A stretch of 64,000 bases of DNA, taken from the NCBI RefSeq assembly GCF_021172045.1, contig NZ_CP087164.1, forward strand, positions 1,116,001-1,180,000, written 5' to 3'. The stretch's first letter is position 1, and each line of letters begins with the position of its first letter. The DNA comes from Capillimicrobium parvum (GTDB lineage: Bacteria > Actinomycetota > Thermoleophilia > Solirubrobacterales > Solirubrobacteraceae). Made by a program: the position numbers and the translations under genes. Positions 24,808 to 32,906 of the stretch are shown in pieces. The notes beneath the pieces were generated by a model. It was given only the letters and a program-made list of their open reading frames with translations. It did no database searches and had not been told where the DNA came from.

Positions 24808-26465
24808 CCGCTCGCCGCCGGGAGCAGGATGGTGAAACGGGTCCCGCGCTGCTGTTCGCTGTCGACCGTGATGGTCCCACCGTGGCCGTGCGTGATCTCC
24901 CGTGCGATGTAGAGCCCCAGGCCGGTCCCCGGGATCTGGGCGTCGACGGCGTTCGAGGCCCGGAAGAAGCGCCCGAACAGCTGCTGCTGGTCCTCGGCCG
25001 AGATGCCGATCCCGGTGTCCGCGACGACGAGCTCGGCGGTCTCGCCGCGGCGGTCGACCGACACGGTCACGGCGCCGTCGTCCGGCGTGAACTTGATCGC
25101 GTTGGAGAGCAGGTTGTCCAGCAGCTGGAACATGCGGCCCTTGTCGGCCGCGACGAGCACCGGCGGTGAGGACGGCTGGTCGAAGCGGATGTCGATGTGC
25201 TTGGCCGACGCCCGCGCACGCGCCTCGCGAACCGACTGCTCGGCGATCGCCGCGAGGTCCTGCTCGGCGAGGTCGAGCTCGAGCACGCCCGCCTGCAGGC
25301 GCGCGACGAACAGCAGGTCGTTGATGATGACCAGCAGCCGCTGTGCGTTGCGCTCCACCACCTGGAGGTAGCTGCGCTGGTCGTCGGTGAGCGGACCGCT
25401 CAGCGGATCGGCGGCGAGCTCGAGGTATCCGAGGATCGACGTCAGAGGGGTGCGCAGATCGTGCGAGATGAGCGCGACGAACTCGTCCTTGAGCCGCGAG
25501 GCCCGCACGAGCTCCTCGTTCCGCGCGGCCTGTTCGGCGCGCAGCCGCTCGACGGAGCGGACGATCAGCGCGAATCGGGTGACGACGAGCACCGCCATGA
25601 GGGCACCGGCGAACGCGACGGCGACGGCGTGAAGCGGCGCGTCGCGAGCGTTCTGCACGAGCATGACCGCGGGCGAGGTGAGGAGCGCCGCGCCGAGGAG
25701 AAGCGGGCGCACGAACCCTGCCGGACGGCCCGGCTGCCGGGTGGGCTGGGAGAGCTCGCGCATCGACGGGTGCAACCCCGCGGCGCCCCAGGCGACGTAC
25801 GAGAGCAGCCAGAGAGCGTCGAGCCACGAACCGCTCGAGTAGGAGCTGCTCACCGCCACGACCTCGTCGGCCACCAGCATCGCCAGCACCCCCGCCCCGA
25901 GCAGCTGGAAGGAGCGCAAGCGCCACGACGATCCGAGGAAGAACGCGGTGAGCGCGGCCAGGAGGAGCACGTCCATCGCGGGGTAGAGCACGCCGCTGAC
26001 GACCTGATCGCCGGTCGTCCACGAGGGATCGTTGACCGCGCCCTCGATCAGGTAGACCCACTGCAGCAGCCCGAAGGCGACGGCGACGATCGCGGCGTCG
26101 AGGGCGCTCGAGACCCGCTCGGCCGAAGGCAGCGCCGCGATGAGCAGGACGAGGCCCGCCGCCATCAGCGGGTAGCCGGCGAGGTAGAACGCGTCCGCGA
26201 CCGACGGGGAGCTGTCCGCGATCGAGGACAGCGCATCGCCGACCGAGAAGCTGAGCACCGCCGCGGCGATGAGCAGCCATGGCCATGGGCGCTCCGGACG
26301 GTTGCGCGCCGTGCCGGCGAGGATCGCCGCCACGCCGCCGAGCCCGATCGCGACGTAGACCACCGACTGCGCGGTCCCCGCCCGCGGCAGAACGAAGTAC
26401 ACCGCCACGAGACCCGCTCCCACGGCGAACCATGCAGCCGCGAGTCGCGACGCCGTCATTGCCAC
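24804..26465 (-). CDS. Membrane-bound sensor histidine kinase
   Basis: 553 residues. The N-terminal 300 hold about eight transmembrane helices with little outside the membrane, followed by a HisKA domain with the phosphorylated histidine in LISHDLRTPLTSILGYLE and a full HATPase: NAIKFTPD (N box), VADTGIGIS (G1) and GTGLGLYIA (G2). The signal is probably sensed within the membrane. The GTG at 26465 lies 6 nt after TAAGGT, matching a leaderless start; an ATG two codons later is possible. It is coupled to the single-domain regulator. Confidence 0.93.
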   Translation of the reverse strand: MAMTASRLAAAWFAVGAGLVAVYFVLPRAGTAQSVVYVAIGLGGVAAILAGTARNRPERPWPWLLIAAAVLSFSVGDALSSIADSSPSVADAFYLAGYPLMAAGLVLLIAALPSAERVSSALDAAIVAVAFGLLQWVYLIEGAVNDPSWTTGDQVVSGVLYPAMDVLLLAALTAFFLGSSWRLRSFQLLGAGVLAMLVADEVVAVSSSYSSGSWLDALWLLSYVAWGAAGLHPSMRELSQPTRQPGRPAGFVRPLLLGAALLTSPAVMLVQNARDAPLHAVAVAFAGALMAVLVVTRFALIVRSVERLRAEQAARNEELVRASRLKDEFVALISHDLRTPLTSILGYLELAADPLSGPLTDDQRSYLQVVERNAQRLLVIINDLLFVARLQAGVLELDLAEQDLAAIAEQSVREARARASAKHIDIRFDQPSSPPVLVAADKGRMFQLLDNLLSNAIKFTPDDGAVTVSVDRRGETAELVVADTGIGISAEDQQQLFGRFFRASNAVDAQIPGTGLGLYIAREITHGHGGTITVDSEQQRGTRFTILLPAASG

Positions 26466-26471
26466 CGGGCG

Positions 26472-26477
26472 ACCTTA
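26472..26477 (-). promoter_or_regulatory. -10 box of the histidine kinase gene
   Basis: TAAGGT on the minus strand with a 6-nt gap to GTG 26465, the leaderless spacing. Confidence 0.5.
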
Positions 26478-26595
26478 CCGGCGCTTCTCACACCTGAATC
26501 CGGTCCGAGTGCCAGGTCCACGCACCCAAGGCGCTCATGGTCGACCGGGAAACCAGATCGCTGCGCCCGGCGACCGTGCGCGACGCGGTCTGGGC

Positions 26596-26601
26596 TAGGT
26601 T
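26596..26601 (+). promoter_or_regulatory. -10 box before a small ORF
   Basis: TAGGTT, 7 nt upstream of ATG 26609. It would give a leaderless transcript reading the 39-residue ORF into the hydrolase gene. Confidence 0.45.
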
Positions 26602-26608
26602 CGCGGCC

Positions 26609-26728
26609 ATGCACGACGACGCGTCGCAGCAGATCGGCCTTCTGCTCGTCCCGGCCTCCGCGCCCGCGGCCGGCCGGCGCACCGTTCGCGTGTCGTTCGA
26701 ACGGGTACAGCGCGCCCGATGCGGGTGA
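26609..26728 (+). CDS. Possible 39-residue leader protein
   Basis: Begins MHDDASQQIG, ends with VQRARCG. No known domain. Support is positional: a TANNNT box 7 nt upstream, and an overlap of 10 bp with the start of the downstream hydrolase, which has no clear ribosome site of its own. It may serve to couple translation. It could equally be a chance frame. Confidence 0.35.
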   Translation: MHDDASQQIGLLLVPASAPAAGRRTVRVSFERVQRARCG

Positions 26729-27603
26729 AGACCGTCACCGTCCACGGACGCCGCGTCGCCTACCTGCAGGCGGGCGAGGGGCCGGTCCTGCTGCTCGTCC
26801 ACGGCATCGCCGGGACGTGCGAGAACTGGGAAGCGGTCATCGAGCCGCTCGCGCGCAAGCACACCGTCATCGCCCCGGACCTGCCCGGCCACGGGGCGTC
26901 GGGCGGCGGGGCGGGCGACTACTCGCTCGGCGCGCTGGCCAGCGGCCTGCGCGACCTGCTGCTGGTCCTTGGCCACGAGCGCGCGACGCTGGTCGGCCAT
27001 TCGCTCGGAGGCGGCGTCGCGATGCAGTTCAGCTACCAGTTCCCGGAGCTCATGGAGCGTCTCGTCCTCGTCTCCAGCGGCGGGCTCGGCCCCGAGGTCA
27101 GCCCCGTGCTGCGCGCCGCCGCGCTCCCGGGCGCCGACCTCTTCATCGCCGCGACGGCGGGCGCCGGCCGGGTTCTCGGGACGACCATCGGCCGCGGTCT
27201 GGGCATCGTCGGGATGCGGCCCAGCGCGGACGTCGCCGAGGTCGCTCGCGGCTACGCGTCCCTCGCCGACGGCGAGCGGCGCGCTGCGTTCCTCTCCGCG
27301 CTACGCGCGGTGGTCGCCGTCGGCGGCCAGCGCGTGCAGGCGATCGACCGGCTCTACCTGGCCGCCGCGATTCCGGTGCTGATCGTGTGGGGCGCGCGGG
27401 ACCGCATCCTCCCCGCGCGGCACGCCGCGGACGCCCACGCCGCGATCCCCGGAAGCCGCCTCGAGGTCTTCGAGGATGTGGGCCACATGCCGCAGATCGA
27501 GGCGCCCCAGAGGTTCGTCGCGGTGCTCGAGCGCTTCCTCTCAGACACCGAGCCGGCGCACTTCGATCGGCAGGACTGGCGCAAACGCTTCCTGGGCGGC
27601 TAG
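26719..27603 (+). CDS. Alpha/beta-fold hydrolase
   Basis: 294 residues with a complete hydrolase triad: nucleophile serine in VGHSLGGG (about residue 95), aspartate in WGARDRILP (about 222) and histidine in [10 protein letters not shown] (about 255), plus the oxyanion loop [13 protein letters not shown]. No signal peptide, so cytoplasmic. The family includes esterases, epoxide hydrolases and C-C hydrolases; the substrate is not visible from sequence. Its stop codon is part of the -10 box of the cold-shock gene. Confidence 0.9.
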   Translation: MRVKTVTVHGRRVAYLQAGEGPVLLLVHGIAGTCENWEAVIEPLARKHTVIAPDLPGHGASGGGAGDYSLGALASGLRDLLLVLGHERATLVGHSLGGGVAMQFSYQFPELMERLVLVSSGGLGPEVSPVLRAAALPGADLFIAATAGAGRVLGTTIGRGLGIVGMRPSADVAEVARGYASLADGERRAAFLSALRAVVAVGGQRVQAIDRLYLAAAIPVLIVWGARDRILPARHAADAHAAIPGSRLEVFEDVGHMPQIEAPQRFVAVLERFLSDTEPAHFDRQDWRKRFLGG

Positions 27604-27606
27604 ACT
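27601..27606 (+). promoter_or_regulatory. -10 box of the cold-shock gene
   Basis: TAGACT, of which TAG is also the hydrolase stop codon. It predicts a transcript with an untranslated leader of roughly 110 nt before ATG 27722. Long leaders are usual in cold-shock genes, where RNA folding controls translation. Confidence 0.45.
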
Positions 27607-27721
27607 GTCCTCGTTCAGGCCGGGCGAACGATCGTCCGGCACCCGCGTGTTCCGCGCCGCAGTTGTTGCACCAGCACCCTCCGCGCTCGCAGTTCACATC
27701 AACGCCGTGGAGGTAAACAAC

Positions 27722-27928
27722 ATGGCTACAGGAACCGTCAAGTGGTTCAACGACGACAAGGGCTTCGGCTTCATCAGCCCTGACGAGGATGGCGGCAAGG
27801 ACCTCTTCGTCCACCACACCGCGATCAACTCGCAGGGCTTCGCCTCGCTCGCCGAGGGCGCCAAGGTGAGCTACACCGCTCAGGCCGGCGACAAGGGCCC
27901 GAAGGCCGTCGACGTCACCCAGCTCTAG
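27722..27928 (+). CDS. Cold-shock protein (CspA family)
   Basis: 68 residues, all cold-shock domain. RNP1 is KGFGFIS and RNP2 is DLFVHHTA; the opening [15 protein letters not shown] is near-invariant in the family. It binds single-stranded RNA or DNA and acts as an RNA chaperone. A GGAGGT ribosome site lies 8-13 nt upstream. Two strong hairpins follow, so it is monocistronic. Confidence 0.97.
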   Translation: MATGTVKWFNDDKGFGFISPDEDGGKDLFVHHTAINSQGFASLAEGAKVSYTAQAGDKGPKAVDVTQL

Positions 27929-27932
27929 TTCC

Positions 27933-27956
27933 CACGGCCGGCTTGCGCCGGCCGTG
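27933..27956 (+). terminator. First hairpin after the cold-shock gene
   Basis: Perfect 10-bp arms CACGGCCGGC / GCCGGCCGTG with a TTGC loop, 5 nt after the stop codon. Confidence 0.7.
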
Positions 27957-27968
27957 ATCGTCGTACGC

Positions 27969-27993
27969 GGAGGGCCCCCCAGTGGGGCCCTCC
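27969..27993 (+). terminator. Second hairpin after the cold-shock gene
   Basis: Perfect 10-bp arms GGAGGGCCCC / GGGGCCCTCC with a 5-nt loop, followed by GTCGTTTCG. This is the more classical intrinsic terminator of the tandem pair. Confidence 0.8.
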
Positions 27994-28072
27994 GTCGTTT
28001 CGTGGGTTTCCACAGCGGCGGCGACGCGGGCGAGTCGCGGTGCGGCCCGGTCGTACCTACCGTCGCGAGCTC

Positions 28073-28807
28073 ATGACAATCTGTGTGACCGGCGGCTCCA
28101 GCGGCCTCGGCCGGGCGATCGCCGAGCGCTTCGCCGCCGAGGGCGGCGACGTCTTCATCAACTACCACGCCGACGACGACGCCGCGCAGGCGGCGGCGGC
28201 CGCGGTGGAGGCGGCGGGCGGCCGTCCGCACGTCGTCAAGGCCGACATGGGCACGACCGAGGGCGTCGAGACGCTCATCGGCGCGGTCCGCGAGCGCACG
28301 GACCGCCTCGACCAGCTCGTCCACTGCGCCGCCATGGCGGTGACCGGATCGCTGCTGGAGACCGATCCCGAGACGCTCACCCGCTCGATCACGGTCAACG
28401 GCCTCGCGCTCGTCGCGCTCGTCCGCGCGGCGCTGCCGCTCATGGGGCCCGGCAGCAACGTCGTCTACCTGACCAGCCGCGGCGCCCGCTTCGCGATCCC
28501 GAACTACGGCACGCTCGGCACGGCGAAGGCGCTCGGGGAGCACATCGTGCGCTACCTGGCGGTCGAGTGCGCGCCGCACGGCATCCGCGTCAACAGCGTG
28601 TCGCCCGGTCCGGTCGAGACGGCCGCGTTCCGGGCGATGTTCCCGGGCAACTACCGCGACCGGCTCGACGCCGCCGCGAAGGCGAACCCGTCGGGCCGCG
28701 GGATCGAGCTCGAGGATGCCGCCGAGCTGGTGTGGGCGCTGACGCGGCCGGAGCTGGCGATGGTGCAGGGGCAGACGGTCACCGTCGACGGCGGCCTCTC
28801 GTTGTGA
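28073..28807 (+). CDS. Short-chain dehydrogenase/reductase
   Basis: 244 residues. NAD(P)-binding TGGSSGLGRAIAERF at the start, the NNAG-type position reads VHCAAMAV, and the active-site tyrosine-lysine pair is in NYGTLGTAKALGEH. A PGPVETAAF loop and VDGGLSL C-terminus are family-typical. It reduces or oxidises an alcohol/ketone on a small substrate or CoA thioester. It is the first gene of a five-gene coupled operon ending in a P450. Start at ATG 28073 fits the fold; an upstream in-frame start is open but would add an unusual tail. Confidence 0.93.
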   Translation: MTICVTGGSSGLGRAIAERFAAEGGDVFINYHADDDAAQAAAAAVEAAGGRPHVVKADMGTTEGVETLIGAVRERTDRLDQLVHCAAMAVTGSLLETDPETLTRSITVNGLALVALVRAALPLMGPGSNVVYLTSRGARFAIPNYGTLGTAKALGEHIVRYLAVECAPHGIRVNSVSPGPVETAAFRAMFPGNYRDRLDAAAKANPSGRGIELEDAAELVWALTRPELAMVQGQTVTVDGGLSL

Positions 28808-30159
28808 GCGCCGGCGCGCGCGGCGGCCTGTACGAGCCCGAGCGCGAGGCGGCCGATCCCGCGCAGCGCGACGCCGGCTCGCTCGCCCAGCTGCAGGTGC
28901 AGCTCGCCCGCTGCTACGAGCGCATCCCGTTCTACCGCCGCCACTGGGACGCCGCGCGCTTCCATCCCGATCAGGTGCGCACGTGGGACGACTTCACGCA
29001 GCGCTGCCCGACGATCGACAAGAAGCAGCTGGTCGCCGACCAGGCCGAGCATCCGCCGTTCGGCAGCTACCTGGGGATCGACCCCTCGGAGGTCGTGCGC
29101 ATCCAGGCCTCGACCGGGACCTCGGGCGTCCCGACGCTCTACGGCGTCGGCGCCGAGGACTGGGCGCGCGCCGGCCGCGCCTTCGCCATGACTCAGTGGG
29201 CGATGGGCGTGCGGCCGGACGACGTCGTGCACTTCGCGTTTCCGTTCAGCCTGTTCTTCGGAGGCTGGGGCGTCCTCTACGGCGCGGAGACGATCGGCGC
29301 GACGTGCCTGCCGATCGGGGCCAACGACACGCAGCGCCACGTCGAGCTGCTGTTCCGGGTCGGCTCGACCGTGCTCGAGGCGACGCCCTCGTACGTGCTG
29401 CACATGGCCGAGGTCGCCCGTGAGCTCGGCCACGACCCGGCGCGCTCGCCGCTGCGGCGCGCGATCGTGGGCGGCGAGGCCGGCGGCGCGATCGGGCCCA
29501 CGCGGGCGCGGATCATGGAGGCGTGGGGCCTCGAGTCCGTGTGCGACTCGGGCTCGACGTCGGAGATGTTCCCGTTCTGCACGAACACCGAGTGCACGGC
29601 GATGCAGGGGCCGCACCTGTGGAGCGACGAGGTCTGGACGGAGGTCGTGGCGGGCGACGACCCGCACCGGCGGCTGCCCGAGGGCGAGCGCGGGGCCGTC
29701 GTCTACACGCACCTGTGGCGCACGTCGCAGCCGATGATCCGCTTCGCGCCGGGCGACGCGGCGGTGATGACGACCGAGCCCTGCCCGTGCGGCCGCACGT
29801 ACCCGCGTCTGGCCGGCGGCATCCTCGGCCGCCTCGACGACATGCTCGTCGTGCGCGGCGTCAACGTGTACCCGTCGGCGATCGAGCACGCGCTGCGGTC
29901 GATCGGCGGCCTCGGCCTGGAGTTCCGCGTCTTCGTCGACCGGCGCGAGGCGATGGACGAGATCACCGTGCAGGCCGAGCTCGCCGACGACACGCCCGGC
30001 GAGGACGAGCGGGCGCAGCTGCAGCGGCGCGCCGCCGAGGCGCTGCGCTACCACTGCCAGGTGCGCATCGGCTGCGAGCTCGTGGCGCCCGGGACCTTCG
30101 AGCGCGCGACGCTGAAGGCGCGCCGCGTCATCGACCGGCGCGCCGCGGCCGGGGTGTGA
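28804..30159 (+). CDS. Phenylacetate-CoA ligase-like AMP-forming enzyme
   Basis: 451 residues from GTG 28804, overlapping the SDR stop. Motifs include YERIPFYRRHWD, the AMP-binding loop QASTGTSGVPTLYG (about 97-110), DSGSTSEM, and the C-terminal hinge GRLDDMLVVRGVNVYPSAIE. This is the PaaK-type branch of adenylating enzymes. A CPCGRTYPR cysteine pair near residue 325 is also seen in many PaaK proteins. It would activate a carboxylic acid to its CoA ester for the thiolase later in the operon. Confidence 0.9.
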   Translation: MSAGARGGLYEPEREAADPAQRDAGSLAQLQVQLARCYERIPFYRRHWDAARFHPDQVRTWDDFTQRCPTIDKKQLVADQAEHPPFGSYLGIDPSEVVRIQASTGTSGVPTLYGVGAEDWARAGRAFAMTQWAMGVRPDDVVHFAFPFSLFFGGWGVLYGAETIGATCLPIGANDTQRHVELLFRVGSTVLEATPSYVLHMAEVARELGHDPARSPLRRAIVGGEAGGAIGPTRARIMEAWGLESVCDSGSTSEMFPFCTNTECTAMQGPHLWSDEVWTEVVAGDDPHRRLPEGERGAVVYTHLWRTSQPMIRFAPGDAAVMTTEPCPCGRTYPRLAGGILGRLDDMLVVRGVNVYPSAIEHALRSIGGLGLEFRVFVDRREAMDEITVQAELADDTPGEDERAQLQRRAAEALRYHCQVRIGCELVAPGTFERATLKARRVIDRRAAAGV

Positions 30160-30527
30160 CGGTGGCGAGCGCGGGACCGCCCGATCCGCGGCCGGCGGTG
30201 CGCGAGGCCGGCGGCGCCGTCGTGCTGGCCGGTGTGCGCTGCGAGCGCTGCGGGCACGTCGCCGCGGGCCCGCGCCCGCGCTGCGCCGTGTGCGGCGGCC
30301 CGGTCGCCGAGGCGCAGTTCGGGCCGGACGGAACGGTGTGGGCGGCGACCGTCGTGCGCGTCGCGGTGCCCGGACGCACGCCGCCGTACGGGCTGGCCTA
30401 CGTCGACCTCGACCACGGCCCGCGGATCCTCGCCCACGCCCCCGGGGACGCGGCGCTCGCGGTCGGCAGCCGCGTGCGCCTCGCGGCGAAGACCGCCGAC
30501 GGCGACCTGGCGGTGACGCCGGCGTGA
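30156..30527 (+). CDS. Zn-ribbon and OB-fold protein (DUF35 family)
   Basis: 123 residues. An N-terminal rubredoxin-like zinc ribbon (CERCGHVAAGPRPRCAVCGG, about 25-44) is followed by an OB-fold (GTVWAATVVRVAVPGRTPPYGLAYVDLD split over about 52-80). DUF35 proteins pair with SCP-x/thiolase-like enzymes and bring acyl-CoA to them. The neighbouring thiolase matches that rule. GTG at 30156 overlaps the ligase stop; a second GTG two codons on is possible. Confidence 0.9.
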   Translation: MTVASAGPPDPRPAVREAGGAVVLAGVRCERCGHVAAGPRPRCAVCGGPVAEAQFGPDGTVWAATVVRVAVPGRTPPYGLAYVDLDHGPRILAHAPGDAALAVGSRVRLAAKTADGDLAVTPA

Positions 30528-31660
30528 GCGAGACGGTCTGCATCCACGGCGCGGGGAGCTCGCGCTTCGCCAAGCAGCCGGAGCGATCGCTCGCGGAGCT
30601 CGTCTGGGACGCGGTCATCGAGGCGCTCGACGACGCCGGGCCCGATGGGGCCGACGGGATCGACGCGGTGTACGTCGGCACGTGCTTCGGTGCGCCGGGC
30701 ACGGCCCAGCGGGCGCTGCACACGCTCGGGATCGTCGGGGTGCCGATCGTGACGATCGAGAACGCGTGCGCGAGCGGCACCACCGCGTTCCACGAGGCGC
30801 GCGCGGCGATCCTCGACGGCCGCGCCCGCCGCGCGCTGGTGCTCGGCGTCGAGCAGATGAGCACGGCGTTCGCGGGGGCGATCCATCCCGAGCTCGGCGA
30901 CGCCGAGGGCGCGAGCGGGATGGCGCTGCCGAGCCTGTACGCGATGTCGGCGAGCCGCTACCTGGCGAACGGGTGGGTCACGGAGCGCCAGCTCGCGCAG
31001 GTCTCGGTGAAGAACCACCGGCATGCCGAAGGCAACCCGCGCGCCCAGTACTCGGGGCGCTACACGGTCGAGGAGGTGCTCGCCTCGCGGCCGATCGCCG
31101 ACCCGCTGACGCTGCTGCAGTGCTGCCCGACGTCGGACGCGGCGGCGGCGGTCGTGCTCGGGCCGGCGCGGGGCGCGGCGCGCGACGTGCCGGTGCGCGC
31201 GAGCCGGCTCGCGTCGGGCGGGCTGTGGGACCACCGCACCGACCATGTGTGGGGCTTTGCGCTGGTGCGCGATGTGGCGGCGGCCGCGTACGAGGAGGCC
31301 GGCATCGGGCCGCAGGACGCCGACCTCTTCGAGGTCCACGACGCGTTCACGATCGGCGAGATCGTCACGACCGAGGCGCTCGGGCTCGCCGCCGAGGGCG
31401 AAGGGGGCGCGCTCGTCGACAGCGGCCGCACCACGCTCGGGGGCCGCCAGCCCGTCAACCCCTCGGGCGGCCTCCTGTCGCGCGGGCATCCGCTGGGCGC
31501 GACGGGCGTGGCGCAGCTCTGCGAGGCGGTCTGGCAGCTGCGCGGCGACGCCGGCGCGCGGCAGGTGGACGGCGCGCGGATCGCGGTGGTGGAGACGATG
31601 GGCGGCGGCGTGTCGGGCATCGACGGCAACGGCGCCGTCGTGGCGGTCCTCGGTGGCTGA
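30524..31660 (+). CDS. Thiolase-like protein (SCP-x type)
   Basis: 378 residues from GTG 30524. The nucleophile cysteine is in ENACASGTTAFHEA (about residue 82) and the histidine in SRGHPLGATGVAQL (about 325). The second cysteine of classical biosynthetic thiolases, in a C-x-G-x-G tail motif, is absent: the tail reads METMGGGVSGIDG-like (ETMGGGVSG). SCP-x type lipid or sterol thiolases share this lack. With DUF35 protein next door it probably cleaves or forms C-C bonds on branched or bulky acyl-CoA. Confidence 0.9.
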   Translation: MSETVCIHGAGSSRFAKQPERSLAELVWDAVIEALDDAGPDGADGIDAVYVGTCFGAPGTAQRALHTLGIVGVPIVTIENACASGTTAFHEARAAILDGRARRALVLGVEQMSTAFAGAIHPELGDAEGASGMALPSLYAMSASRYLANGWVTERQLAQVSVKNHRHAEGNPRAQYSGRYTVEEVLASRPIADPLTLLQCCPTSDAAAAVVLGPARGAARDVPVRASRLASGGLWDHRTDHVWGFALVRDVAAAAYEEAGIGPQDADLFEVHDAFTIGEIVTTEALGLAAEGEGGALVDSGRTTLGGRQPVNPSGGLLSRGHPLGATGVAQLCEAVWQLRGDAGARQVDGARIAVVETMGGGVSGIDGNGAVVAVLGG

Positions 31661-32906
31661 GCCCCGGCTCGACGACGACCTGCTGGCGCCGGCGTCGCTC
31701 GTCGACCCGTTCCCGCAGCTCGCCGTCCTGCGCGAGCGCGACCCGGTGCGCTGGAGCGAGCGCTACCGCGCGTGGCTGCTGACGCGCTACGACGACTGCG
31801 CGGCGGCGCACACGGACCCCCACTTCAGCTCGGACCGCATGACCCCGCTGCTGCGCCGCGCCGAGGAGCACGGCGCGCCCGACGCGCTGCTCGCCGCGCT
31901 GCGGGTGCTCGCGGGGTGGATGACCTTCAAGGACGGCCCGCCGCACCGGCGGCTGCGGGGCCTTGTCCTGCGCGCGTTCACACCGCGGACGGTGGCCCGG
32001 ATGCGCGAGGGGATCGCGGCGGTCGCCGACGAGCTGCTCGACGACCTGGACGACGACGCCCGCGGTGAGGCCGACCTGGTCGCGCAGCTCGCCTACCCGC
32101 TGCCGGCGATCGTCATCGCCGAGATGCTGGGCGTCCCGCCGGCCGACCGCGACCGCTTCAAGGCGTGGTCGCGCGACGTCGCGGCGCTCGTGTTCGGCGC
32201 GGTCGACGATCCCGATCGCTACGAGCGCGCCCAGGCCGGGATGGGGGAGCTCATCGCGTACTTCGAGGAGCTGATCGACCAGGCCCGGGAGCGCGAGGAC
32301 GACGTCCTGCTGTGCCACCTCGTGCGCGCGCAGACGCCGGAGGGCGACGCGCTGACCCGGACCGAGCTGCTGGCGATGTGCACGCTGCTGCTCTTCGGCG
32401 GCCACGAGACGACGACGAACCTCCTCAGCAGCGGGTTGCTCGCGCTGCTGCGCCATCCCGATCAGCTCGCGCTGCTCGCCGGCGACGACGCGCTCGCGCA
32501 GAGCGCCGTCGAGGAGTTCCTGCGCTATGACGGGCCGACGCGGCTGAGCGTGCGCGTGATGGCCGAGCCGCTGGAGCTGCGGGACCGCTCGCTGCGGGCG
32601 GGCGACCGCGTCTTCCTCGTGCTCGCGGCGGCGAACCGCGACCCGGAGCGCTTCGAGCGCCCGGACGAGCTCGACATCACGCGCGACCCGAACGCCCAGA
32701 TCGGCTTCGGTCTGGGCCCGCACTACTGCCTCGGCGCGCCCCTGGCCCGCCTGGAGGCGCAGCTCACGATCCCGCGGGCCATCCGCCGGCTGCGCGAGCT
32801 CGAGCTGGCGGTCGACGCGGCGCAGCTGCGCTGGCAGCCGACGCTCCTGTCACGGTCGCTGCGTTCGCTGCCGGTGCGGTTCAGCGGCGTGACGAGCGCG
32901 TCGTAG
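31653..32906 (+). CDS. Cytochrome P450
   Basis: 417 residues from GTG 31653, overlapping the thiolase by 8 bp. The heme cysteine is in FGLGPHYCLGAPLAR (about residue 355), the I-helix oxygen motif is LFGGHETTTN and the K-helix glutamate-arginine pair is in EEFLRYDG. Bacterial soluble class-I type without signal peptide; ferredoxin and reductase are not in the window. It likely hydroxylates the substrate entering the CoA operon. The 3' end overlaps the convergent hydrolase by 26 bp. Confidence 0.95.
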   Translation: MAEPRLDDDLLAPASLVDPFPQLAVLRERDPVRWSERYRAWLLTRYDDCAAAHTDPHFSSDRMTPLLRRAEEHGAPDALLAALRVLAGWMTFKDGPPHRRLRGLVLRAFTPRTVARMREGIAAVADELLDDLDDDARGEADLVAQLAYPLPAIVIAEMLGVPPADRDRFKAWSRDVAALVFGAVDDPDRYERAQAGMGELIAYFEELIDQAREREDDVLLCHLVRAQTPEGDALTRTELLAMCTLLLFGGHETTTNLLSSGLLALLRHPDQLALLAGDDALAQSAVEEFLRYDGPTRLSVRVMAEPLELRDRSLRAGDRVFLVLAAANRDPERFERPDELDITRDPNAQIGFGLGPHYCLGAPLARLEAQLTIPRAIRRLRELELAVDAAQLRWQPTLLSRSLRSLPVRFSGVTSAS

